Origin: Rhodococcus erythropolis NBRC 15567
Lineage (GTDB): Bacteria; Actinomycetota; Actinomycetes; Mycobacteriales; Mycobacteriaceae
NCBI RefSeq assembly: GCF_001552595.1
Contig: NZ_BCRM01000020.1
Location: 79,722 to 143,721, forward strand
Length of the DNA: 64,000 nt
Reading direction: 5' to 3'
Both the position numbers and the translations under genes were made by a program. The notes under the pieces were generated by a model, which saw only the letters and a program-made list of their open reading frames with translations, did not search any database and was not told the DNA's origin. Shown here piece after piece: positions 43,601-51,072 of the stretch; position 1 is the first letter of the stretch, and the number at the start of each line of letters is the position of its first letter.

Positions 43601-44445
43601 GGAACCTGGCTGTGAGCGGCACCGGCGGCGGCGGTGCATATCTTTGGGACCTGAGTGATCCGGCGTCGCCACGGATCTACAGCGAACCCGCGGTGTACGT
43701 GAAGGGCATCGTGGCGGTCGTCGCGTTGAATCCCGCCGGAGATCTGCTGGCGGTGTCCTCGCAGGACGACAACAGCATTGCGTTGGTCGACGTTTCCGAT
43801 CCATCGGAACCGAAGCTGCTGTCGTCGACCGATGTCGGCTCTTACCCGCAGATGATGGCATTTCAACCGGGCACCGACATCTTGGCGATCGCGAACGCCA
43901 AGAACGAGGTGGATCTGTGGGACGTGTCGAACGCAGCGTCGCCCCGTGTGGCGGCGACGGTGGGTGGATTCGAAAGTTACGCACTAGCAGTGTCTTTCAG
44001 CGCCGACGGGACGTTGTTGGCCGCCGGAAGTGCGGATCACAGGGTCGCCGTGTGGGACGTACGCACACCGTCGGCACCCGAGGAGCTCGCTCGTCTTCTC
44101 GGCCCCGAGGGCGCAATCTATTCGATCTCGTTCAACCGCGCCGGTGATCGGCTCGCTGCCGGTGTCGGCGACGGAACCGTCTGGCTCTGGGATATCGAGA
44201 CGCCCTCGCAGTCAACACGATTTGCGACGCTGTCCGCCTACCCGGGTCGCGTCAACGACGCTCAGTTCGCCGGCGAGAGTGACATGATCGCGGGTAGCGG
44301 GTCGGACAAGACCGTTCGCTTGTGGGGAATCGACCCCGACAGCGTCGTTGATCGATTGTGCCGCACCGCAGGATCTCCCATCACGGAAGCCGAATGGGAG
44401 CGTTACCTGCCCGGGGTTCCCTATCAGGATCCGTGCGCCGGCTGA
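40603..44445 (+). CDS. XRE HTH - STAND NTPase - transmembrane - WD40 repeat protein
   Basis: A 1280-residue multidomain protein. Residues 20-65 are a helix-turn-helix (FAEALTALRKAAGLTVREAV, GLHGTVSGWF). About 110-510 are a STAND-type NTPase (VPYRGLESFRQEDAEWFFGR, Walker A GASGSGKSSL at 155-164, Walker B TVLILDQFEEL). A predicted transmembrane helix sits at about 538-560 (LVTALAAASVIALVLAVVAT). About 620-1255 carry WD40 blades, recognisable by repeated YSPDGRLLATGG-, FSPDGRFLVAGG- and VRLWGI-like strings. TAGAGT eight bases before the ATG suggests a near-leaderless transcript. Such proteins act as ligand-triggered signalling hubs in actinobacteria; some STAND proteins serve in phage defence. 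No effector domain is visible. Confidence 0.85.
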   Translation: MNSKAEAGRHNQVDPAQIESRGQFAEALTALRKAAGLTVREAVERSGGLHGTVSGWFAGQHLPTPASTPMFFALLEACGVDSEDERQRWIGAVQRVRQLTARRRGDATVPYRGLESFRQEDAEWFFGRDELTANLAERVASAIRGVGRSQFMVIGASGSGKSSLLRAGLAPKVAEGDSRFDGWRVEILQPGTGGIPSSISDEPTVLILDQFEELWTQCDGDRREEILRTLAELGENTIAVIGMRADFYGLAAEEPLLVPLLDDSPMVVGPLTDEQLREVIVEPAIKAGMTVQSELVQVLVSELTPRGSRTASDPGALPLLSHALLGTWQRSTRKTLTVSDYYATDGIAGAVQQSAEEVYGELTERQQQLARRIFLRLVNVDEVTQTRRRAPRTELFLGDDVDDVNTVIDRFALRRLLTVDEETVEVSHEVLLSAWSRLRDWIDSDRAGLAVHRRFTYAAQVWEDSGRDPGALLGPARLHLTEEWLNSGELGLPLEPSRTRAADLNATEREYLAASIEHRDQQEFADRRRTRVLRRLVTALAAASVIALVLAVVATVAGIGANRQRVQADTARDEAMSRQVATESIRMRERDPSLASQLALAAFAVNETTEARSALLDASGVHSATRIIGPPGAMKARINPAGTVVAVGGSDGKVRLYPMVDGVASAVPQAEFLGVSEGTALFAVAYSPDGRLLATGGAGGAALWDVSDPENPVRGTLPVDGERVVQDMEFSPDGTKLVAGTSTPDVLRWNIDVSANAVALPALPHPADGIVTATFSPDGRFLVAGGRQSTLRVWDVAKWGEESAPIFATEPNGTTVHYLGVAFSPDGRELAAGTTGREVVRWDMSDPARPTPLPALTGFSSYVNELNYGKDGTRLAAGSSDNSVRVWDPRTGALIETLPDSGAVTTVDYSDDGRNLVTGGLNGVTRVWALPGPVWAGPRDTIFTSPFAADGSRLVAGVGARGGAMLAWNTEDLDRPAVMPELKPQGDDSFSGASAVSADGNLAVSGTGGGGAYLWDLSDPASPRIYSEPAVYVKGIVAVVALNPAGDLLAVSSQDDNSIALVDVSDPSEPKLLSSTDVGSYPQMMAFQPGTDILAIANAKNEVDLWDVSNAASPRVAATVGGFESYALAVSFSADGTLLAAGSADHRVAVWDVRTPSAPEELARLLGPEGAIYSISFNRAGDRLAAGVGDGTVWLWDIETPSQSTRFATLSAYPGRVNDAQFAGESDMIAGSGSDKTVRLWGIDPDSVVDRLCRTAGSPITEAEWERYLPGVPYQDPCAG

Positions 44446-44451
44446 CGTGGG

Positions 44452-45231
44452 TCAGTTCATCCAGAACTCGAGCGCCGCTTCCCGACCCAGCTCGCCTCCG
44501 CTGCCGGTGATGACCAGTCCGGCGGAGGTGAGCTTGTATGTCACGTCCTTGTTGGTGACGGTGAATCCGTTGCCGGTGGGCGTCGGATCGTCGAGTTCGA
44601 TGGTGGCGCCGTCGCTCAGCCGTTGACCCTTGTAGTAGTAGCGGCCGACTCCCGTTTCGCAGATGACGATTCGTGATCCGGTCGTGACGGCGATGGCGAC
44701 GGCAGGATTGGTGGAGTTGCAACTGGGGCCGCCGGAGATGAAACCCTGACGGTCGGTGCCAGAGACGGTCGGCGCCGGACCGATCGAGGTTGTGACGCGT
44801 GGTGGCGTCGTCGTTTTCGGCGCTGTGGTGGGTGCACTCGGTGCCCGAGTCGTGGTCGTGGAGTACGAGTACGGCGTCGTATAGGTGAGACTCCGCGAAC
44901 TCGCCTCGTTCGCAGCGTTGCCGAAAGCGGCGGCGAGCAGCCCGAAGAACGCGATCCACACGATCACGGCCAGGATGCCGAGTGCGGTGAAGATGTAGCC
45001 GATGATCAGTCCGGCAAGGGCGAGTCCGTCGCCTTCTTCGCCGGTCCGTTTGATCTGGCCGCGAGCGATGTGCCCGAAGACGATCCCCAACGGCGCGATG
45101 AGGAACGCGAAGACGAGGGCGAGCACCGCGAGTGTGTTCGTCGGGCGCCTGCCGTACGGATCGGGCTGCCCGTACGGAGCCGGTTGCCAATTCTGATTGC
45201 CCTGGTACCCGTACCCACCCTGATCGCTCAT
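44452..45231 (-). CDS. DUF4190-type two-helix membrane protein with Thr/Pro linker
   Basis: A 259-residue protein. A Gly/Tyr/Gln-rich cytoplasmic tail (YGYQGNQNWQPAPYGQPDPY) is followed by the DUF4190 pair of helices (LAVLALVFAFLIAPLGIVFG and GLIIGYIFTALGILAVIVWI), a Thr/Ser/Pro linker and a C-terminal extracytoplasmic domain of about 100 residues with two cysteines (GGPSCNSTN, IVICETG) that could form a disulfide. It is convergent with the WD40 gene (6 bp). Probably a cell-envelope protein; function unknown. A related but shorter protein is at 51073. Confidence 0.82.
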   Translation of the reverse strand: MSDQGGYGYQGNQNWQPAPYGQPDPYGRRPTNTLAVLALVFAFLIAPLGIVFGHIARGQIKRTGEEGDGLALAGLIIGYIFTALGILAVIVWIAFFGLLAAAFGNAANEASSRSLTYTTPYSYSTTTTRAPSAPTTAPKTTTPPRVTTSIGPAPTVSGTDRQGFISGGPSCNSTNPAVAIAVTTGSRIVICETGVGRYYYKGQRLSDGATIELDDPTPTGNGFTVTNKDVTYKLTSAGLVITGSGGELGREAALEFWMN

Positions 45232-45276
45232 GAGGTGAATCTTGGCATGGACTTGGCCGAAGAGTGCAGGTGATCG

Positions 45277-45861
45277 CTAGTTTCGGGTACGTGTCTCGAG
45301 CTGAGGTGCGATGGTCGGCCAGTCGTCGTCGGTCATCGCGAACAGCGCTGTTGTACGCCAACTGCCATCGGCGCGGCGCCGGTGCTTGCGCAGCAGGCCC
45401 TCGAACTGAGCGCCGAGCTTTGCGATCGCTGCTCTGGACTGTTCGTTGAACTCGTCCGTGTGCCACTCGACGCGTACGGCCTCGAGCTGGTCGAAGGCGT
45501 GACGAAGCAGGAGCAGCTTCGATTCGGGATTGATCCCCGTTCCCTGAACAGATCGCGACAACCACGTGTATCCGATTGCAAGACTGCGGTTTACCGGGTC
45601 GATCTGGTACATGGACGTAGTGCCGACCACGGCGTTCGTCGCGATGTTCACCTGCGCGAAGGCGATCCGATTCGGGTCGTCGGTTGCTGCAGCGATGTAC
45701 TTCTGCGCCTGTTCCCGATCGGTGATGGGCGATGCGGTCCAACGAAAGATCGCCGCGTCGTCGGCAGCAGCGAGCAGAGCGTCGGTGTGCGCGACGCCCA
45801 GGGGTTCGAGTCGGACACGATCACCGGTCAGCGTCGGTGATTCGAACCATGATGCAGTCAT
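45277..45861 (-). CDS. GNAT-family N-acetyltransferase (RimJ/RimL type)
   Basis: A 194-residue acetyltransferase. The ATG at 45861 overlaps the stop of the GT87-like gene (TGATG). It follows the RimJ/RimL layout: LTGDRVRLEPLGVAHTDALL at the start, AIGYTWLSRSVQGTGINPES at the acetyl-CoA loop (the usual Q/R-x-x-G-x-G/A is QGTGIN), then RVEWHTDEFNEQSRAAIAKL and the C-terminal strand TALFAMTDDDWP. It may acetylate a protein N-terminus or small amine. The substrate cannot be predicted. It is co-translated with the membrane glycosyltransferase-like gene. Confidence 0.88.
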   Translation of the reverse strand: MTASWFESPTLTGDRVRLEPLGVAHTDALLAAADDAAIFRWTASPITDREQAQKYIAAATDDPNRIAFAQVNIATNAVVGTTSMYQIDPVNRSLAIGYTWLSRSVQGTGINPESKLLLLRHAFDQLEAVRVEWHTDEFNEQSRAAIAKLGAQFEGLLRKHRRRADGSWRTTALFAMTDDDWPTIAPQLETRTRN

Positions 45862-47216
45862 CAGGCGTGCTCCCGTGAGTGAGTCGGAAGGTTGTTGTCG
45901 GAGTTGGCAATCTGATCGGTCCCACCGGCCAGCGGATACCGCAACGGGACTCGCAGGAACAGGAAGAAGAACACGGCGAGCAGGATGACGTGGCCCCACA
46001 CGCTCGCCTGGACGACGGCTTCGTACTTGCTCGGATCGAGATTCATGTCCAGTTGGTAGAAGTACCGGAAGATGCCGATACCCAACGCTGCGTCGGCGAT
46101 CAGATAGGCGACGATCCAGAACCACCGGATCTTGAACAGTACGAGGAAAGGCAGGATCCACAGTGTGTACTGCGGTGAATTGACCTTGTGCAGCAACACG
46201 AATCCGCACAGCATCGCGGCACTGACTGCAATCCACGGAAAGTAGCCGTCGCGGACGTAGCGGCGCCAACCCAGATACATCGCGAGCGCGAACGACAACA
46301 GGATCATCACCGGAGACAGGATGCTCACCAGTGCGTCGTAGTCGGCGTTGAGTTCGCGAACTCCGAAACCGTAGAAGGGGCGCAACCCCCAGAACCACAC
46401 CGAGTTGGTGGTGATGTCGGCGCTTCGCTTCTCCTGGAAGCTGAACGACGCGCGCCAGCCTTCGTACGAGATGAGGGCGAACGGCAGGTTGACGAGGACG
46501 ACGGTGACGATCGCCGCGCCCGCCGTCATCAGCGCCCCACGAACGTCGTAGCGCTTGCCTTCGGTGCCGCGTAGAAGCACGTAGGCCATGAGCGGCAGCA
46601 CGAACATTCCCGGGTACAGCTTCAAACAGAAACCGATCGCCAGGATGACGGCCGCCAGAACCGCGCGAGTTCGCAGCGGGATCCGCTCGAACGTCATCAG
46701 GAAGATCGCGCCGACGCTGGTGGCCACCACCGGGAGCTCCCAGTTGTGGAATGCGTACAGAACCAGAGGCGGAGTCGCCGACCACACGAGCGCGTACGCG
46801 CCGCTCATCTTGCCGAGCATCCACGCGGTGAGCAGTCCGAAAGGAGCCAGGATCAGGGCCGAGTGCAGAAGGAAATCGGTGTCGGTGTGTGAGCCGATAC
46901 CGCCCAGCCACATCAGAATTCCGCTGAGCACCGGGTATTCGACGGTTCCGCCGGTCAGGAATCCTTCGGGCGTTATCCCTCCGGTGACGAAGGGGAACAG
47001 ATGCTGATCGATACCTCGTCCGAGCCAGAGCAACTGAATGTCGGAGTAGCAGACGTCGATGTTCTTGTTGACGTCGAAGTTCAGGCTTCGGCCGTCGGGC
47101 GCGAACGGTGCACCGCCGCATCTGGCCTTGTTGAAATAGCCCAGCGCCATCGTCAGCCCGCACAATCCGACGACCAACGCCAGGATCGACGCCGGGGTCT
47201 TGCGGTCTGTTCGCAT
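45861..47216 (-). CDS. GT87-like polytopic membrane protein, second copy
   Basis: A 451-residue protein with about ten membrane helices. The ATG at 47216 (MRTDRKTPASIL) is preferred to an upstream start with arginine-rich sequence. TAGGGT lies seven bases upstream, suggesting a leaderless mRNA. Motifs parallel those of the protein at 38536: VCYSDIQLLWLGRGIDQHLF, GTVEYPVLSGILMWLGG, and HKVNSPQYTLWILPFLVLFK. These are features of GT87 polyprenyl-phosphate-mannose-type transferases. In mycobacteria only one such gene stands between ponA1 and rpsF, so a duplication followed by separation is plausible. Substrate unknown. Confidence 0.83.
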   Translation of the reverse strand: MRTDRKTPASILALVVGLCGLTMALGYFNKARCGGAPFAPDGRSLNFDVNKNIDVCYSDIQLLWLGRGIDQHLFPFVTGGITPEGFLTGGTVEYPVLSGILMWLGGIGSHTDTDFLLHSALILAPFGLLTAWMLGKMSGAYALVWSATPPLVLYAFHNWELPVVATSVGAIFLMTFERIPLRTRAVLAAVILAIGFCLKLYPGMFVLPLMAYVLLRGTEGKRYDVRGALMTAGAAIVTVVLVNLPFALISYEGWRASFSFQEKRSADITTNSVWFWGLRPFYGFGVRELNADYDALVSILSPVMILLSFALAMYLGWRRYVRDGYFPWIAVSAAMLCGFVLLHKVNSPQYTLWILPFLVLFKIRWFWIVAYLIADAALGIGIFRYFYQLDMNLDPSKYEAVVQASVWGHVILLAVFFFLFLRVPLRYPLAGGTDQIANSDNNLPTHSREHA

Positions 47217-47336
47217 GATTCTCACCCTAGGGGGCGCAGTGGCTCGCGGGGTGATGCGTCTGCGCCACGCGTCGCGCATCGATCCGGTGGTCTTCCCGGA
47301 GGGCCGGGACGATTTCCCTGGTCAAGGCCCCTCGTG

Positions 47337-47426
47337 TAACCTACGAGGGTTGCTGACGCAACGACCCTCCTGCCACGGATAGTCCGTGGCCGTTTTCACT
47401 TAGTCCACAGGAGGTGATGAGGTCTT
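47337..47426 (+). promoter_or_regulatory. rpsF operon promoter element and structured leader
   Basis: TGTAACCT (TAACCT at 47337-47342) resembles an extended -10. The leader has two stem-loops: GAGGG-TTGC pairing with GCAA-CGA-CCCTC (47345-47369), and a perfect GCCACGGA-TAG-TCCGTGGC (47372-47390) followed by CGTTTTC. The second looks like an attenuator or an S6:S18-type autoregulatory structure. GGAGGTGATG lies just before the start. No -35 was recognised. Confidence 0.45.
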
Positions 47427-47714
47427 ATGCGTCATTACGAATTGATGGTCATCCTTGACCCCAGCCTGGACGAGCGCACTGTCGCTCCTTCACTGGATAC
47501 GTTCCTCAATGTTGTGCGCCAGCACGGCGGCACGATCGACAAGGTCGATGTCTGGGGTAAGCGTCGTCTCGCCTACGAGATCCTGAAGCATGCTGAAGGT
47601 ATCTACGCGGTGATCGACATCAACGCCACTCCCGCCACCGTCGCTGAGCTCGATCGTCAGCTCGGTCTGAACGAGTCGGTTCTGCGCACGAAGGTTCTGC
47701 GCCACAACAAGTAA
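47427..47714 (+). CDS. rpsF: 30S ribosomal protein bS6
   Basis: A 95-residue bS6 of normal size: [60 protein letters not shown]. It binds 16S rRNA together with bS18, encoded two genes downstream. First gene of the rpsF-ssb-rpsR-rplI operon. It has a strong Shine-Dalgarno (AGGAGGTGA), and the structured leader upstream may mediate autoregulation by the S6:S18 complex. Confidence 0.98.
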
Positions 47715-47778
47715 TTACTGTCGGTAGCGAGCTCTACTCTCGCGCCCAACGGTCTTACATCAATGCAGGAGGAACCAC

Positions 47779-48303
47779 ATGGCTGGCGACACCATCATCA
47801 CCGTCATCGGAAACCTGACGGCTGATCCTGAACTTCGTTTCACCCCGGCGGGTGCCGCGGTTGCAAACTTCACGGTTGCTTCCACGCCCCGCACCTTCGA
47901 CCGTAATTCCAATGAATGGAAAGACGGCGATGCGCTGTTCATGCGTTGCAACATCTGGCGCGAAGCAGCCGAGAACGTCGCGGAGAGCTTGACCCGTGGT
48001 TCACGAGTAATCGTGAGCGGCCGGCTCAAGCAGCGTTCGTACGAAACTCGCGAGGGCGAAAAGCGAACTGTCGTCGAGCTCGAAGTCGATGAAATCGGTC
48101 CTTCACTGAAGTACGCCACGGCAAAGGTCAACAAGGCCAACCGTGGTGGCGGCGGTGGAGGCGGCAACTTCGGCGGTTCCTCCGGCGGATCGGGTGGCGG
48201 ACGTCCGAGCGCTGCACCTTCGGGTGGAGACGATCCTTGGGGCAGTGCGCCTCAGGCTTCGGGCTCCTTCGGTGGTGCGGGCAGCGACGAACCGCCCTTC
48301 TGA
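47779..48303 (+). CDS. ssb: single-stranded DNA-binding protein
   Basis: A 174-residue SSB. The OB fold occupies 1-115 ([60 protein letters not shown]). A Gly/Ser-rich tail follows and ends in the acidic tip GSDEPPF (usual consensus D-D-x-P-F), which recruits replication and repair partners. GCAGGAGG precedes the ATG. Placed between rpsF and rpsR, as usual in actinobacteria. Confidence 0.98.
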   Translation: MAGDTIITVIGNLTADPELRFTPAGAAVANFTVASTPRTFDRNSNEWKDGDALFMRCNIWREAAENVAESLTRGSRVIVSGRLKQRSYETREGEKRTVVELEVDEIGPSLKYATAKVNKANRGGGGGGGNFGGSSGGSGGGRPSAAPSGGDDPWGSAPQASGSFGGAGSDEPPF

Positions 48304-48342
48304 TCCGTACCTGATCAGGAACATCCAGAAAAGAGCAAAGAC

Positions 48343-48585
48343 ATGCCGAAGCCGCCCTTGCGCGACAAGGTTATGAAGAAGAAGGTCTGCACCTTCTGCA
48401 AAGAGAAGAACACGCAGATCAACTACAAGGACACGACGTTGCTTCGTAAGTACGTCAGCGATCGCGGAAAGATCCGTGCTCGCCGTGTCACCGGCAATTG
48501 CGTCCAGCACCAGCGCGACGTTGCCATTGCCGTCAAGAACTCACGTGAGGTAGCACTGCTGCCTTACGCCACCGTGGCTCGCTAA
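48343..48585 (+). CDS. rpsR: 30S ribosomal protein bS18 (zinc-type, C+)
   Basis: An 80-residue bS18. It retains the cysteine form: [20 protein letters not shown] with a C-x2-C pair, and later GNCVQHQ, so four possible zinc ligands are present. In many actinobacteria a zinc-independent paralogue elsewhere is Zur-repressed; this operon copy should be the zinc-replete one. Binds bS6. AAGACATG spacing gives only a weak Shine-Dalgarno (AAAAGAG). Confidence 0.96.
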   Translation: MPKPPLRDKVMKKKVCTFCKEKNTQINYKDTTLLRKYVSDRGKIRARRVTGNCVQHQRDVAIAVKNSREVALLPYATVAR

Positions 48586-48603
48586 GGAAAGGGAGGAAAG
48601 AAC

Positions 48604-49059
48604 ATGAAGCTCATCCTCACCGCTGACGTGGACAACCTCGGTGCGCCTGGCGACACCGTGGAGGTCAAGGACGGCTACGGCCGTAACTACCTGCTCCCCC
48701 GCGGACTGGCAATCGTCGCCACCCGTGGCGCCGAGAAGCAGGTCGAGGGCATCCGTCGTGCACAGGAAGCGCGCGCTGTGCGCGGCCTGGATCACGCCAA
48801 GGAGCTCAAGGCAGCTATCGAGGGCCTCGAGTCCGTAACGCTGACGGTCAAGACCGCCGGTGGCTCGGGCAAGCTCTTCGGTTCGGTTACCGTCGCTGAC
48901 GTCGCTGCTGCGATCAAGGCTGCCGGTGGACCGATTGTCGACAAGCGCTCCATCGTGTTGCCGAAGGCTCACATCAAGAACACGGGCAAGCACGCCGTGG
49001 TCGTGAACCTGCACCCCGATGTGGTTGCCAAGTTCAACCTGAACGTCGTCGGCGCATAG
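48604..49059 (+). CDS. rplI: 50S ribosomal protein bL9
   Basis: A 151-residue bL9: N-terminal rRNA-binding domain [40 protein letters not shown], long linker helix, and C-terminal domain ending [31 protein letters not shown] precedes the ATG, 18 bp after rpsR. Last gene of the operon; a strong terminator begins 15 bp after its stop. Confidence 0.98.
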   Translation: MKLILTADVDNLGAPGDTVEVKDGYGRNYLLPRGLAIVATRGAEKQVEGIRRAQEARAVRGLDHAKELKAAIEGLESVTLTVKTAGGSGKLFGSVTVADVAAAIKAAGGPIVDKRSIVLPKAHIKNTGKHAVVVNLHPDVVAKFNLNVVGA

Positions 49060-49073
49060 TCGACTGTTCGTCT

Positions 49074-49119
49074 CGTCGGGCCCCGCACACTTCGGTGTGT
49101 GGGGCCCGACGTTTTGTTT
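49074..49119 (+). terminator. intrinsic terminator of the rpsF-rplI operon
   Basis: A 17-bp stem (CGTCGGGCCCCGCACAC pairing with GTGTGTGGGGCCCGACG, one G-T pair) closed by a TTCG tetraloop and followed by TTTTGTTT. This is a textbook Rho-independent terminator. Confidence 0.95.
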
Positions 49120-49248
49120 CGGGGTGCGGTGTGCCGCCTGACAGCGTCCCGAATCGGACCTGGGGATAACTCTCACACTGTGATGTTCGACTTGGTGATC
49201 AGTGACGAATCGGGCGAGGCAACACGCCCGACACGCCGACGCGCCGAC

Positions 49249-49405
49249 TGTGGAAAAACTATTTTCATCAACAGGCCTGTGAAATTGTGGATAGCCATCT
49301 ACCTGGTCTTTTGTGGTTGCTAGGCAAAGTAGTCCCCAAATGCTCCACAGGCGGTGCACACCGTGGGGCGGGAGTTTCCACAAAGCATCCACAGGTTTAT
49401 CCACA
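49249..49405. promoter_or_regulatory. cluster of DnaA-box-like sites between rplI and dnaB
   Basis: TTATCCACA, a perfect DnaA box, lies at 49397-49405. One-mismatch boxes on the other strand are at 49249-49257 (reads TTTTCCACA) and 49286-49294 (CTATCCACA). Two-mismatch candidates are at 49341 (TGCTCCACA), 49374 (GTTTCCACA) and 49385 (GCATCCACA). The rest of the 450-bp gap to dnaB shows no gene. DnaA may regulate dnaB or be titrated here. It is not an origin by context: no dnaA or dnaN is nearby. Confidence 0.6.
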
Positions 49406-49567
49406 GTCCGGTTTGTATGCGGACCTACTAGTCCCTAACGTCATCTCGGCGTCTATCTACAGCCCGGCCGAATGCGGCTAGGGGATGTCGGTGGGGGCAG
49501 GTACAAATGATGAGGGCGCTGCGGTTTCTGGCAGTGTCGTCGAGTGTTTTACGGGAAGGTCTCGCTT

Positions 49568-50974
49568 GTGGCTGTTGTAGATGATCGAGGACCTTCCGAC
49601 TTCTCAGGGCCGGACTACCCGGGCCCTCCCGAGGCCGAGCCCGACCAGGAGTTCGGACGCCAGCCACCTCAGGACATGACTGCCGAGCAGTCGGTGCTCG
49701 GCGGCATGCTGCTGAGCAAGGACGCCATCGCTGACGTCCTCGAGGTACTGCGTCCGGGTGACTTCTACCGGCCCGCCCACCAGTCCGTCTACGACGTGAT
49801 CCTGGACCTCTACAGCCGTGGCGAGCCCGCCGACCCGGTGACGGTCTCCGCCGAGCTCGACCGTCGAGGTGAGCTCCGCCGTATCGGTGGTGCTGCCTAC
49901 CTGGTGACGCTGACCCAGACAGTGCCCACAGCGGCCAACGCCGCCTTCTATGCCGAGATCGTGGCCGAGAAGTCCGTGCTGCGTCGTCTCGTCGACGCCG
50001 GTACGCGCATCGTCCAGTACGGCTACGCCGGCACCGAGGGCCAGGACGTGGCCGAGGTTGTCGACCGCGCGCAGGCCGAGATCTTCGAGGTCACCGAGCG
50101 TCGAACCACCGAGGACTTCGTACCCCTCACCGAGCTCCTCCAGCCCACGATGGACGAGATCGACTCCATCGCCAGCCGCGGCGGAATTTCCCTCGGTGTG
50201 CCCACCGGATTCAAGGATCTCGACGAGATCACCAACGGCCTTCACGCTGGTCAGATGATTATCGTCGCGGCCCGTCCTGGTGTGGGCAAATCGACCCTTG
50301 GAATGGATTTTTTGCGTTCCTGCTCCATCACGCACGGCATGGCCAGCGTCATGTTCTCGTTGGAAATGAGTAAAACCGAGATCGTCATGCGTCTGCTGTC
50401 CGCAGAGGCAAAGATCAAGCTCGGCGACATGCGCTCCGGAAAGATGACCGACGACGACTGGACCAAGCTCGCGCGTCGCATGAGTGAGATCAGTGAGGCG
50501 CCGCTATTCATCGACGACTCCCCCAACCTCACCATGATGGAAATTCGCGCAAAAGCGCGGCGGCTCAAGCAGAAACACGACATTCGCCTGATCGTCATCG
50601 ACTACCTCCAGCTGATGAGCTCGGGTAAAAAGGTCGAGTCCCGTCAGCAGGAAGTCTCCGAATTCTCCCGTAGCCTAAAGCTTTTGGCGAAGGAGCTCGA
50701 AGTTCCGGTTGTCGCGATCTGTCAGCTCAACCGTGGTCCCGAGCAGCGAACCGACAAGCGTCCGCAGGTCGCCGACCTTCGTGAGTCCGGATCGCTCGAG
50801 CAGGACGCCGACATGGTGATTCTGCTGTACCGCCCCGACGCGACCGAGCGAGACGATCCCCGTGGCGGTGAAGCCGACCTGATTCTGGGTAAGCACCGTA
50901 ACGGCCCGACCGCGACAATCACTGTGGCGCACCAGCTTCATCTCTCGAAGTTCGTCGATATGGCGCGGGGATAG
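49568..50974 (+). CDS. dnaB: replicative DNA helicase (intein-free)
   Basis: A 468-residue DnaB. The GTG at 49568 follows GGAAGG; an in-frame start at 49544 would add eight residues. The N-terminal primase-interaction domain (DMTAEQSVLGGMLLSKDAIA) is followed by the RecA-like motor: Walker A ARPGVGKSTL, SLEMSK, Walker B IRLIVIDYLQLMSS and the H4 region QLNRGPEQRTDKRPQVADLR. The helicase is uninterrupted, unlike M. tuberculosis dnaB, which carries an intein. It unwinds DNA ahead of the fork. Upstream DnaA-box-like sites suggest replication-linked control. Confidence 0.97.
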   Translation: MAVVDDRGPSDFSGPDYPGPPEAEPDQEFGRQPPQDMTAEQSVLGGMLLSKDAIADVLEVLRPGDFYRPAHQSVYDVILDLYSRGEPADPVTVSAELDRRGELRRIGGAAYLVTLTQTVPTAANAAFYAEIVAEKSVLRRLVDAGTRIVQYGYAGTEGQDVAEVVDRAQAEIFEVTERRTTEDFVPLTELLQPTMDEIDSIASRGGISLGVPTGFKDLDEITNGLHAGQMIIVAARPGVGKSTLGMDFLRSCSITHGMASVMFSLEMSKTEIVMRLLSAEAKIKLGDMRSGKMTDDDWTKLARRMSEISEAPLFIDDSPNLTMMEIRAKARRLKQKHDIRLIVIDYLQLMSSGKKVESRQQEVSEFSRSLKLLAKELEVPVVAICQLNRGPEQRTDKRPQVADLRESGSLEQDADMVILLYRPDATERDDPRGGEADLILGKHRNGPTATITVAHQLHLSKFVDMARG

Positions 50975-51072
50975 CTGCTGCCGCCATCGCCTGAAGGTGG
51001 GACGGATTTCAGATCTTGTGAGATCCTGCTACAAGCACCAATTCGATTCCACTAGTGCAAAATTCGGTTTGT

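Noticed and set aside
45277..47163. A 628-residue minus-strand protein combining GNAT and an Arg-rich N-terminal part
   Set aside because: The N-terminal part is an out-of-frame shadow of the GT87-like gene; the real acetyltransferase starts at 45861.
49249..49405. Chromosomal replication origin
   Set aside because: DnaA-box-like sites exist, but dnaA, dnaN, recF and an AT-rich unwinding element are absent; the boxes lie between rplI and dnaB.
49568..50974. Intein in dnaB as in M. tuberculosis
   Set aside because: The helicase reads through without insertion; motor motifs are contiguous.
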